A stretch of 64,000 nucleotides of DNA from G963668605 sp963793625 (GTDB lineage: Bacteria; Acidobacteriota; Terriglobia; Bryobacterales; Bryobacteraceae), in NCBI GenBank assembly GCA_963793625.1, contig CAWCAT010000049.1, forward strand, positions 124,001 to 188,000, written 5' to 3'. Position numbers and translations under genes: made by a program. The notes under the pieces were generated by a model, which saw only the letters and a list, made by a program, of their open reading frames with translations, was not told the origin of the DNA and made no database searches. This document shows positions 19,140-28,800 of this stretch, piece by piece; position 1 is the first letter of the stretch, and each line of letters starts with the position of its first letter.

Positions 19140-20393
19140 CTATGGAATCCTGAGCGAGTCGATTACTGGGTCCAGTCGCCTGCGAATCTCATCGAGATCC
19201 GGAGTAGGCACCTGTGCCACGAACAAGACCTGCGCGCTGGCGCTGCCGACACACGTCAGATACTCAGCCATCGCTCGTTTCCCGGTCCGGTAATCCGCAA
19301 CGCAAGTCATTGCACGATTTCCGTTAATGGTCCGTTCACGGCACGATCCCGCCCGAACATGGTAGTCCTTACCCTTGAACAACACATTCGTTCTGTGCGA
19401 GATCTCCGCATCCACCCTGGCACGCAATGCTCGATCCAACTCATTGCTTCCGGCACGGCACGGCTCGATGCACACCCGGTAATGCACTCCCGCTGACAGC
19501 TGATTGTGAGCATCGTAAAGAATCACTGTGCTTTTTACTTCGCGGGCTGCTTGCGAGTCTTTAGTTTCTTTAACCGTCCAGGACGGTGCAAGTCCAAAGG
19601 AAAGGCTCAAATACGGATCTCGATACTGATGCTCCGCGTCTTTGAACACTAGTCTGCCGGACGAAAAAGGATCGAGCGTAGCGCCTTTTTCGCGAACTGA
19701 CGCACTCTGCTCGAAGTCGAGATTTTCAGGCTGCAGAAGCGGGCACTGCGTGGAATACAAAAGCATTGCCGGATCTCCACGGGGTATGCCGCGCGATAAA
19801 TCCGTCGTCCTGACTCTTGTTCCTACCGGCTCAAGGCGCACATCGTCGATCCACGCCCGGCCACTTTCGCTAAGCACTAAGCCGAAGCTGATCAGAGTGG
19901 CGCCAGGTTTGACGTCCAACACGATCTGGTGCAGACGCCACTCGAACGTCTTGCCACGAGAGCCATAGATCGTGTTATCGAAACCGAACCGATACCCTGG
20001 ACCGCCACTCACACGCATCCAGAGACCGCACTTCCCGGCCCTCTCCGCACGTACCCAAGCCGAGAGTCGCACCCTGCGGCCCACATACTCATCGGCTCGA
20101 ATTGTCTGCATCAAGCTTGCCGAATCTTCGCACCGGCCTAGTTTGCACCAGATGCTCGCGCTCGATTTTCCGCCGTGGAAGATCGCCTCGTCGCGGCCAA
20201 ATTGATAGCTGGTAGCCTCGGGCAACCACCCATCGTTCGGTAGGATCACGGGAGTGGGTGCTCGTTTCGCCGCGCTCATCGCTGATGCAGCACGGACCTC
20301 CGGGTCTCTCCCCCGAAACCGCCAACCCGGCACGTTGTCGACTTCCGACGCGCCACTAATCGACAGCGCAACACCGATCAAGGCAAGCAACAT
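19140..20393 (-). CDS. Secreted protein with beta-sandwich (CBM-like) domain
   Basis: A 417-residue protein with a short hydrophobic N-terminus (L-L-A-L-I-G-V-A-L-S-I-S-G-A). Residues about 50-185 form a jelly-roll-like domain: F-H-G-G-K-S-S-A-S-I, then V-R-L-S-A-W-V-R, G-L-W-M-R-V, and the closing G-R-A-W-I-D-D-V-R-L. This domain closely resembles the N-terminal domain of the divergently transcribed S41 protein (I-V-H-S-G-R-W-S-A-R, G-K-A-W-A-D-D-L-K-L). The rest has no recognised family. The intergenic distance to the S41 start (about 255 bases) is enough for a shared regulatory region. The gene is intact. Function unknown; binding to carbohydrate or another ligand is only suggested by fold. 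Confidence 0.7.
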   Translation of the reverse strand: MLLALIGVALSISGASEVDNVPGWRFRGRDPEVRAASAMSAAKRAPTPVILPNDGWLPEATSYQFGRDEAIFHGGKSSASIWCKLGRCEDSASLMQTIRADEYVGRRVRLSAWVRAERAGKCGLWMRVSGGPGYRFGFDNTIYGSRGKTFEWRLHQIVLDVKPGATLISFGLVLSESGRAWIDDVRLEPVGTRVRTTDLSRGIPRGDPAMLLYSTQCPLLQPENLDFEQSASVREKGATLDPFSSGRLVFKDAEHQYRDPYLSLSFGLAPSWTVKETKDSQAAREVKSTVILYDAHNQLSAGVHYRVCIEPCRAGSNELDRALRARVDAEISHRTNVLFKGKDYHVRAGSCRERTINGNRAMTCVADYRTGKRAMAEYLTCVGSASAQVLFVAQVPTPDLDEIRRRLDPVIDSLRIP

Positions 20394-20648
20394 AACTGTG
20401 AAACTATCATACCGGTGAATATCGGCTTACCGTCCTTTGAGGTTGCCCACGCCTGCGACCGTGGCCCAACTGGTAGTAATGTCGGTCGTCCGACATGGAC
20501 GATGGCATCAGGACATACGCTGAAATCATGCCACGATGCGAGCCGTAGTGGCCTTCGCCCGGCCCCCACCTGTAGTCGGCTGTCAAGAATATCTGTGCGT
20601 CGAGCTATCGCGTCACTAAGCAACCAAGGCGCTAAGCTACCATTGTTT

Positions 20649-22892
20649 ATGGTCCGCCTTCCCCTCGGGATTATTTGTGCCACGTTAGTCATGGTCTGTA
20701 GCGCACAGGAACCTACTAACCGCAAGTCCTTTGATCGATTCGGCATCGACGAGATGCTGGGATTCGAGACACAGCACGTAAGCGACTTCCCCGCGTGTTG
20801 GGGTGGCGGTGCTCCGGGCACCGTATTTGTTGACGACAAGATTGTGCATAGCGGTCGTTGGTCCGCTCGGATTGAACGAGTTGGAAACAGTACCGGAGGC
20901 TTCTCTCATATTGGCAAGGCGATCAATGTGAGTTTCACGGGTTCGAAAGTTGAATTACGAGGATTCCTGCGCACGGAAGACGTGAGCGGCTTCGCCGGCT
21001 TGTGGTTACACGAGGACGGCGCCGGGACCACGCCGCTAGGTGAAAATATGCAGCGTCGTCAATTGAAAGGAACCTCCCCTTGGGCGGAGTACTCGATTGC
21101 GTTACCTCTCCGCCCTGGGACGAAGCAGCTCGTTTTTGGCTTTCTCGTACTGGGAACGGGAAAGGCGTGGGCGGACGATCTCAAATTGCTGGTAGACGGC
21201 AAGCCGATTGGGGAAGCACCGCTAGCGGAGCCGGGAAAGGAGATAATTGATCTCGATCACACTTTCGATTACGGCTCACGCATCATCCCAAAACAGCTTT
21301 CTGACGTCCAGGTCGAAAATTTGGCAATTCTAGGGAAGGTTTGGGGATTCCTTAAATATCACCATCCCCGGATTATCTCGGGCCTGCATCACTGGGATTA
21401 CGAACTCTTGCGCGTCTTGCCCAAAATCCTGGCCGCGCGCAATCGCGCCGAGGCAAACACAGCGCTCCTTGGCTGGATCACCTGCTTGGGTGCTATCGGT
21501 CAGTGCGATTCCTGCGTCACTTTGAAGGACGGTAACTTCCACCTCCGTCCAGGACTGGATTGGATTGCAGACGAGACACTTCTCGGAGCCGATCTTAGCC
21601 GGTATCTGCAGTCGGCTTACCGCAACCGGCAGGCCAGCGGCGGCCAGTTCTATGTTTCTCTCACACCAGGTATTGGTAATCCTGTATTCGAGCACGAACC
21701 AACCTATGAAGCGAATCAGTTCCCTGACATGGGCTTTCAACTCCTCGCCCTTTATCGCTTCTGGAACGTCATTGAGTACTGGTTTCCCTACCGCGATCTT
21801 TTGAAGGACAATTGGGACAAAGTACTTGTTCAGTTCATACCCGGAATCGCATTGGCCAAGGACGCCGATACCTACCAACGCCAGATGATGACGCTCATCG
21901 CGATGACAAATGACGCTAATTCCGGTCTCAGCGGCTCGATCCGGATGCCTTCAGCCGGAGATTGTAAGCTTCCGGTGCAAATTCGATTCGTCGAAAATCG
22001 CGCTGCTGTAACTGGATTTATTGACAAAGAGGCGGGCCCGGCATCAGGTCTGAGACTTGGTGATATAATTACCAAATTCGACGGTGTCCCCATCTCCAAG
22101 CTGATCGAGACTTGGACACCGCACTTTGCGGCATCTAATGAATCCACACGGCTGCACCATATTGCGGCAGCCATTACTCAAGGTAGTTGCAGCAGTTCCA
22201 CGGTTCACGTAAACCGGGATAGCGAAGCGGACCAGCCACTCACTACAAAGCGCGTGCAGACAGGAACCCGGAAGAGCGCAAGCGCCGACGGTTTACAAAG
22301 AGATGCCTTGGTGTTGCTCTTAGACAGCATCCCCTATCTCAGGGTCTCCGCCATGAAGGCTCCTGAAATCGGACACTACATTGAGTCCGCCGTCGGAACC
22401 AAAGGATTGATCATCGACCTACGGGGTCAAGCGTCAGAGTTCGACGTCTCTTCTCTGGGATCAATACTCATCGAGAAGCGGACCGAAATCGTGCGATACA
22501 CACAGGGAGATCTGTCTAACCCAGGCGTTTTCTTTTGGGCAGAATCCATGTCTCTGATTCCGCAAAAGCCCCATTACTCCGGAACGGTCGTGATCCTGAT
22601 CGACGAGAGCACTCAGGGCTGGGCAGAGCACGCTGGCATAGTCTTACGAACCGTCCCCCACGCGATCATAGTTGGTAGTCCCAGCGCCGGAGCTCTTGGC
22701 CAAGTATCTTCAATTCCTCTACCTTGGGGACTGCACGCAAAGATCAGTGGCGTCGGCGTCTTTTATCCAGACAAGAGACCGATTCAACATCGCGGGATCG
22801 TTCCACATATAGAGGTAAGGCCCACTATTGCGGGCATTCGCGCAGGAAGAGATGAGGTTTTGGAGAGGGCACTGCTCCAAATCGTTAGGTAA
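20649..22892 (+). CDS. Secreted S41-family peptidase-like protein with N-terminal beta-sandwich domain
   Basis: I chose ATG 20649 because it begins a signal peptide (M-V-R-L-P-L-G-I-I-C-A-T-L) ending at C-S-A-Q; the frame is open upstream to 20415. The mature protein has a jelly-roll domain (about residues 30-175), a helical S41 N-terminal region, a PDZ-like segment (G-P-A-S-G-L-R-L-G-D-I-I) and a C-terminal S41 core (L-I-I-D-L-R-G-Q, G-V-F-Y-P-D-K-R-P and I-A-G-I-R-A-G-R-D-E-V-L). At the nucleophile loop the sequence is S654-T-Q-G-W-A-E660, with Gly657 where related proteins usually have Ser, so activity is doubtful. Family members are periplasmic C-terminal processing-type peptidases. Intact, 747 residues. 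Confidence 0.82.
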   Translation: MVRLPLGIICATLVMVCSAQEPTNRKSFDRFGIDEMLGFETQHVSDFPACWGGGAPGTVFVDDKIVHSGRWSARIERVGNSTGGFSHIGKAINVSFTGSKVELRGFLRTEDVSGFAGLWLHEDGAGTTPLGENMQRRQLKGTSPWAEYSIALPLRPGTKQLVFGFLVLGTGKAWADDLKLLVDGKPIGEAPLAEPGKEIIDLDHTFDYGSRIIPKQLSDVQVENLAILGKVWGFLKYHHPRIISGLHHWDYELLRVLPKILAARNRAEANTALLGWITCLGAIGQCDSCVTLKDGNFHLRPGLDWIADETLLGADLSRYLQSAYRNRQASGGQFYVSLTPGIGNPVFEHEPTYEANQFPDMGFQLLALYRFWNVIEYWFPYRDLLKDNWDKVLVQFIPGIALAKDADTYQRQMMTLIAMTNDANSGLSGSIRMPSAGDCKLPVQIRFVENRAAVTGFIDKEAGPASGLRLGDIITKFDGVPISKLIETWTPHFAASNESTRLHHIAAAITQGSCSSSTVHVNRDSEADQPLTTKRVQTGTRKSASADGLQRDALVLLLDSIPYLRVSAMKAPEIGHYIESAVGTKGLIIDLRGQASEFDVSSLGSILIEKRTEIVRYTQGDLSNPGVFFWAESMSLIPQKPHYSGTVVILIDESTQGWAEHAGIVLRTVPHAIIVGSPSAGALGQVSSIPLPWGLHAKISGVGVFYPDKRPIQHRGIVPHIEVRPTIAGIRAGRDEVLERALLQIVR

Positions 22893-23059
22893 AGGAGTGA
22901 AAGCACCTAAACACCCGCTGGTAGAGACTTGCCGCGCGGGAACGCTTTCGTTACTGGGACTCTGACCCGTGCCGGGAGCAATGTCCGTTTACCACTCTCG
23001 CGAATCTCTTCCAGATCGGACCCACGAAAGACAGCGTATCGCTGGATAATTGAGGAATA

Positions 23060-24733
23060 ATGCGGATTGCACTCCTGCTTCTGCCTGTGGTTGCATGTGC
23101 GCAGATCGATTCACTTGCGACCGACGCGGATGGCTCCCGATTGTGGTTCAACTCCGGGTACGCGCTGCGCGGGTCGGGCGATGTAGTGGTTGGAGGCAGG
23201 GTGTATGCCTGGAACTCGTCTGCGCCGGAGATCGTCGCGCAGGCAACTGACTTTGCCTATCTGGGTTCGCCATTCATATCGTCGGACGGGAAAACCTCCG
23301 GATGGCAGTTCTACTATCCGTGCCGGACCGGAAGCTGCGGAATGTCCATCCTGCCGCGTAACGGGCTACATGTTACACGGGCGGGCAAGACACAGGAGTT
23401 TGTAGGAGTAAACGTCTTCATCAGCCGGAACGGTCGTTATTTAGTCCAAGGAGGCACACCGCCGGGATATCCCCCTGTATTGACAGACCTTGACACCGGA
23501 TCCCGAATAGACAAGCCAGACATGACGACGGCGCCCGGCCGGCACGGGATCGCTGATGACGGCAGTCTCGCTGGCATCCTTCGAGCCTCGAGTGACACCA
23601 TAGTCGTCGCCGGCCCTGCGGCAATCCTCCGGACGTTCCAGGTCCCTGGAAAGGTGGTTTACTCGTACGCGATTACCGACGACGCGCGTCTCATGTTCGT
23701 GCAAACGCGGACCGGGAATCTCCAGGACGAGATCCAATATGCGGTCATCAGAATTGATCTTGCGAGCGGCGCACAGACCGAGTTGCTCAGCGGCCCCGAT
23801 CTGCTCACGTTCGATATCAGCGGCAACGGAGCGCGCGTTCTCCTCACCTCAGAACACAGGTTCGGTGGACCCGGGGACCTTCTGTTGTGGGACGGGCAAG
23901 TTCGAAAAATTGCCACTGCGGAGCAAGGCTACAAGGACCTGGTCGTCAGCGACGACGGAACTGTTGCGTATGTGGTGGAACGGTCAAACCGGTTGCTGAA
24001 GGTCAACCTCTCGACTGTGGCAACCGAAGAAGTAATGCCGCCCTTTCCATCGAATCTGGTGCAGGACTCATTCGGTGTGACGCCAGGGTCGGCGGTGCGG
24101 TACAGCGGCTTTGGTCTTACGAAGGATGTCGAACTCGATTCGGAGGCCGGGGGGCTGCCCGTGATTGAAACGACGCCTGTAACTATCTACATTCAAGTGC
24201 CCTGGGAAATTCCTCAGGACGTAATGTCAACGGTGCGGATCAACAAGGCCGGATACCCGTTTGAGACCTCGATACGTTTATATCCGGCGGGGCGCGTTGC
24301 TCCGTGGATCGCCACCATCGAGCAGGAGCCCTATTACCGGAATGCAGCCGAAGCCTTCATCAAGGCCGCGCAGCCTGATTTCAAATCGCTCGTAAGCATG
24401 GAGAACCCGGCCTTGCCCGGGTCGACCATTCACACCTGGCTCACGGGGCTCGGCCCGCTCGACAAGCCGGTTCCAACCGGCGCACCCGGTCCGGACAACC
24501 CGCCCGCACGTCCGCTAGCCGGGGTCGCCTGTTATCTGATTGGCCCTATCAACAACCCTCCCCCCACAGGCATCGAGCTCCCATTCGTAGCCTATGCACC
24601 GGGCCTGATCGGGGTCTATCAGGTAGACATGACCATTCCGAAGAACTGGCCGGCTGGGCCAAGTAGCATTCGGTGTGAATCCTCGGGCCAGTTGTCGCAG
24701 TACGTCAAAATTCAGATCGGTTTAGCGCAGTAG
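23060..24733 (+). CDS. Secreted beta-propeller protein with Solibacter-type C-terminal domain
   Basis: A 557-residue protein with signal peptide M-R-I-A-L-L-L-L-P-V-V-A-C-A. Residues about 20-330 contain repeated strands resembling TolB/WD40 propeller blades (S-S-D-G-K-T-S-G-W, I-S-R-N-G-R-Y-L-V, V-S-D-D-G-T-V-A-Y-V). The C-terminal ~210 residues contain I-Y-I-Q-V-P-W-E-I-P, L-T-G-L-G-P-L-D-K-P-V-P-T-G and A-P-G-L-I-G-V-Y-Q-V, typical of the domain defined from Solibacter secreted proteins (TIGR03437-like). It is probably cell-surface or secreted; the ligand is unknown. It follows the S41 gene on the same strand by 167 bases. Confidence 0.75.
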   Translation: MRIALLLLPVVACAQIDSLATDADGSRLWFNSGYALRGSGDVVVGGRVYAWNSSAPEIVAQATDFAYLGSPFISSDGKTSGWQFYYPCRTGSCGMSILPRNGLHVTRAGKTQEFVGVNVFISRNGRYLVQGGTPPGYPPVLTDLDTGSRIDKPDMTTAPGRHGIADDGSLAGILRASSDTIVVAGPAAILRTFQVPGKVVYSYAITDDARLMFVQTRTGNLQDEIQYAVIRIDLASGAQTELLSGPDLLTFDISGNGARVLLTSEHRFGGPGDLLLWDGQVRKIATAEQGYKDLVVSDDGTVAYVVERSNRLLKVNLSTVATEEVMPPFPSNLVQDSFGVTPGSAVRYSGFGLTKDVELDSEAGGLPVIETTPVTIYIQVPWEIPQDVMSTVRINKAGYPFETSIRLYPAGRVAPWIATIEQEPYYRNAAEAFIKAAQPDFKSLVSMENPALPGSTIHTWLTGLGPLDKPVPTGAPGPDNPPARPLAGVACYLIGPINNPPPTGIELPFVAYAPGLIGVYQVDMTIPKNWPAGPSSIRCESSGQLSQYVKIQIGLAQ

Positions 24734-24787
24734 GAGGCTTCCGTAACCCGGAATTTGCCGGGATGATACCCAGAGACTCCGCCCTGA

Positions 24788-25267
24788 TCACAACTTCAGC
24801 CGAAGATAGATCGCTCCTGCCGTAGCCTCCTTCGCATAAAGCTCCGTGCGCTCGAACCCAATCCGCTCGTACATAGCCAGCGCCCGTTCCATGACAGGCA
24901 TTGTGTCGCCCATCATTTCTGAATAGCCGGCTGAACGTGCTTCGGCGATCACCCAGTCCAGGAGTGCCTTTCCCACACCTTGGCTCCGGAACTCCGGCCG
25001 CACATAGAGACGTTTGGCTTCACACCGCGTAGCGTCTATGGGACGGAGTGCTACGCATCCGGCAGGTTCACTCCCGACACGGGCCAATGCCAGCCGTCCT
25101 TGGGGTGGCTCGTACTTGCCGGGGAGTGTTGCCAGCTCCGATTCAAAATCTTGAAAGCAAGGAGTGAAGCCAAACGAATCCCAATACTCCTTAAAAAGTA
25201 CCTTCACGGAACCTAAGTCTTCGGCGGATGTTGCGGCCACAATCTGCAAGCTACTAGTGAATGCCAT
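24788..25267 (-). CDS. GNAT family N-acetyltransferase
   Basis: About 159 residues from ATG 25267; a GTG at 25285 would add six. The acetyl-CoA binding motif is R-S-Q-G-V-G-K-A-L-L (motif A, pattern R/Q-x-x-G-x-G/A), preceded by the strand C-E-A-K-R-L-Y-V-R-P-E-F and followed by M-Y-E-R-I-G-F near the end. Substrate unknown. It is the second gene of a minus-strand pair convergent with the propeller gene. Confidence 0.85.
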   Translation of the reverse strand: MAFTSSLQIVAATSAEDLGSVKVLFKEYWDSFGFTPCFQDFESELATLPGKYEPPQGRLALARVGSEPAGCVALRPIDATRCEAKRLYVRPEFRSQGVGKALLDWVIAEARSAGYSEMMGDTMPVMERALAMYERIGFERTELYAKEATAGAIYLRLKL

Positions 25268-25306
25268 ATAGAGATTCTTTAACACATCACGCGTGGCGTC
25301 ATAGAC

Positions 25307-25780
25307 CTACGTCGAGCCGGCCATGATGTTGGACCAACGCTCCTTCCTCTCTTCTTCGGTAGGCTCCTCGATGCGCGTCGCGACGGTCCATACGTGCCCC
25401 GCTGGATCCATAACCCACCCAATGCGGTCGCCCCAAAACTGGTTCTGCACCGGGTACAGGACCTTCGCCCCGCCAGCTACCGCGCGCTCGACCGTTTTGT
25501 CCACATCCTCGACATAGACGAAGATCACCACTGGCGAGCTTCCGTCCGGTTTGGGAGCACGGCTCGGCAGCGTCGGCCACTCCGCCTCGATCATGACCAT
25601 CGCCGGCCCAATCGTCATCAACGCATGCGCGGCGGTTCCGTCCGGCCCTGGTCTGCGCCCCAACTCCACTGCGCCAAATGTGTTCTTGCAGAAATCGATT
25701 TCAGCCGCAACGTCGAGGCAATACAGCCTCGGCATGACGACTGAGGAGTTCTCCGGTATCCCCTTCACAGCACCTGGCAT
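25307..25780 (-). CDS. VOC-family (PhnB/glyoxalase-like) protein
   Basis: A 157-residue cytoplasmic protein. The two halves fit the vicinal oxygen chelate fold: R-L-Y-C-L-D-V-A-A-E-I-D-F-C and V-Y-V-E-D-V-D-K-T-V-E-R-A-V-A-G-G-A. The stretch W-G-D-R-I-G-W-V-M-D-P-A-G-H-V-W is typical of PhnB-like members. GGAGGG lies a few bases before ATG 25780 and supports this start. Metal ligands cannot be assigned with confidence; function unknown. Confidence 0.82.
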   Translation of the reverse strand: MPGAVKGIPENSSVVMPRLYCLDVAAEIDFCKNTFGAVELGRRPGPDGTAAHALMTIGPAMVMIEAEWPTLPSRAPKPDGSSPVVIFVYVEDVDKTVERAVAGGAKVLYPVQNQFWGDRIGWVMDPAGHVWTVATRIEEPTEEERKERWSNIMAGST

Positions 25781-25816
25781 GTGTCCCTCCTGAATCTAGA
25801 ATAGGGCGGTTTGTAT

Positions 25817-28800
25817 CTACCGCACCACACGCACCAACACACCAGGCTGCGAAATCGCCCCACCGCTTTCCAGCATAATGGTCGCTGTATCATCGGTAAC
25901 CTCGCTCGGTACCTTCAACTTCACAACCACACGGCCCGGTTGATTCTCAAAGGGCCTGATGGACAGCAACTCCGCAGCGTAGCCACCGATACTGGCGCCC
26001 AGCATTTGCGTACCGACTCCCGTCAGCAGCAAAGCGACCGTGCCGGGTTCAGAATCCAACATCACAGCCCGACCACGTCCAAGAAAATCCGACGTGAACA
26101 CGCCCGGACTAGCCGCGGCAACCTGCAGCATCAAGGGTTCCGAGCGATTGCCAAGATCATCGACATGTAGTGAAATGGTCTGCCGATCTGAGACCGCGTC
26201 TGGTATCACGAATTCCAGGATGCGATCGGTCTGCGAGAGCACCCGCACTGGGACTGCGTCCACAAACACCTGCGTGAACCTGCTGAATCCACTTCCGTTG
26301 ATTTGGACCAGTTCACCCGCAGTAACTGGCCCGGGCTGGTAGCTCGCAGCATTCACAACAGACGAGATCACCGGACCCTTCTGCACCGCGTTCAAACTGG
26401 CCGTCGAGAGCGCTTGATCCGCGACAGCAATCGGCTGCAGGTAACCATCTACGCCAAGCGAGCCCCACCCGCCGGTACCAACCAGAATGTCGTGTTCGTA
26501 CTGCAAGGCGTAATGATAAATCGGATACGGCGCGGGGCCAAGAAATCGCAGACGGTAACTGGGATAAGTGCCAGGCGTCTGCGCCGAGAGCGAGAACGAG
26601 TCGATGCCCTCACCCAAATTTAGAGTGCGTTGCCGGATTGCGCTCTTGTACTCCTCGCGGTCACGCGTCCAGTAATGGAATATCGGCGCACCGTTCCGCG
26701 GGAAGAAAAGTATTCGATAGAGCGGGCGCGTCGCAACGCCGCTCACGGTATTTGGCTGATCATAGACCATCCCAGGTACAGGGTCCTCTGGGGTAAACCC
26801 GCGAGAGACCAGAACATCCCGCTCGTGCTGGCTGGCAGTGAAAAAGTGGGCATAGTTGATCGGGTTGTAGAGCCGATAGCGCGGTATCAAAACGGGCCGG
26901 GGTGTTTCAGGAATCCACTGTCCAAAGCAGGACTGATCTTCGCCCGCGCCTGCCGCATCTTTGGCCCATTGGCAAACGGCCTTTCTGGCTTCGCGACCGG
27001 CAGCGGAGCCGAACGCCGGGTTGAAATTCAATGCCAGGTTTACTGTCAAAGTATTGCCGATACCACTGAATGAAGAGCCTGCTGCATCGACCGAACATGC
27101 ACTGTTCTGCAAGGGATTCGAAGAGCCAATCGCAACCGGACCGATCCAGTTCACAGCGGCATCATCCATCACATAAAAGAGTCCGCTGGCCGGACGGAAT
27201 TCCACAATGCACGCGCCCAAAGACCCTGCGTAGGATTCATGCAGTCGTATGTAAGTCTTCGCAATATCCGTCCAGCCGTTGTCATCCGTAAACGTCATCG
27301 TAAAGACCTGGCGTGAAGCCGCGCCCTCAAATGGCGTTAGTTCTAAACCGTAGGGTGCTATGTTCGTGCCGGCGTTTGTTGTGCTGAAGTTTGCGGTCAC
27401 GGATCGTGGCTGTGACAGCACGACACTCTGCGGATTCGTAGTTCCCGCCAGGTCGCCGGAGAAGAATGACAGCGCGTACCCGGCTGCAGGACTGGCAGTC
27501 AGTTGCACGCTCGCGCCCGCCGCGTAATATCCATCCGCGGAAGACGGCGTCGCACCCAGCGAGCCGGCCGCCATCGGATTCGCAACGCGAGTCAGCAGGT
27601 ATTGTGTCGTGTAACTTGCAGTGTAAGTTGCCGCCGTACCCGGAGCTGTCACCGAGTGCGCCAGCGCGCCTCCGTCGCTCCACGACGCGTAAACGTAGCG
27701 CGTTCCGTTTGCACCTTGTTGCGCCGGAACAGAGACAGTATGCAGACTGCCCGCGGTCCAGGTGAAAGTGTGCGGTGAGGTGTAGGCAACCGAATCTACC
27801 GTGATCGAAAGCCCGCTCGGCGCTGTGGTTATCGTGACGCCCGCTGTCGCCGTGAACGCGCCCGTAACATCGCGCGCTGCGGACATCGTGACGCTGCCTG
27901 CAGTCGCGATACCGGTCAGCGCACCGCTGAATCCGGAGAACACGAAACCACTCGCGGGCGCGGCCGTAACTTGCACAACAGTACCACTGGCGTAGTAGCC
28001 GTCCAGATGAACTGGGCGACGCCGTAACAGTGCCCCCTGAAACCGGGCTGGTGATCAGGCTCAACTGATATTGCGTAATGAAGTTCGCCGTAACCGTGAC
28101 CGCACCTGCCGCCGACATAATGGTATGTGATGCCGCGCCGCCATCACTCCACGACACAAAATTGAAGCGGCTGCCGGCAGTGCCCTGCTGCGGCGCGAGG
28201 CGGATCGTGTGATTGACTCCGGCAATCCAGTTGAACGTTACCGGAGCAGTATAGGCGACTGAGTCCACCTCGATGGACAAGCCCGCCGGAACCGTCCGGA
28301 TGGTCGTCTGTCCAATCGCCTGAAAAGCTCCGGTCACGCTGCGCGGGGCGCCCATCACCACCGAGCCCGGAGTCGTGGTCCCGCTCAGGTCGCCGCTGAA
28401 CGATTGAAAGCTATAGGTCCCTGCCGCGGATGCCGCTATTTGCACCGAGGTTCCCGCGTTGTAGTATCCATCTCCGGAGGCTGGATTCGCGCTCAGCGTC
28501 CCGCCGGCCAAAGGAGAACTAGACAATGTAAGCAGATGTTGCGTGGTGTAAGTCGCCGTATAAACTGCGGCAACCGCGGGCGCACTGATTGCATGCGTGA
28601 ACGCTCCGCCGTCGTTCCAACTCGCCAGGATGTGGCGGGTGCCGGCGCTACCTTGCGATGCCGCCGCAGTGACGGTATGCAGACTCCCGGGAAGCCAGGC
28701 AAACGTCTGTGCGGATGTGTAGCTCACGCTGTCAACCTGAAAGCTGAGCCCCGCCGGATTTGTCTGTACTGTGATCTGATAAGTTGCCACGAAGCTCGCG

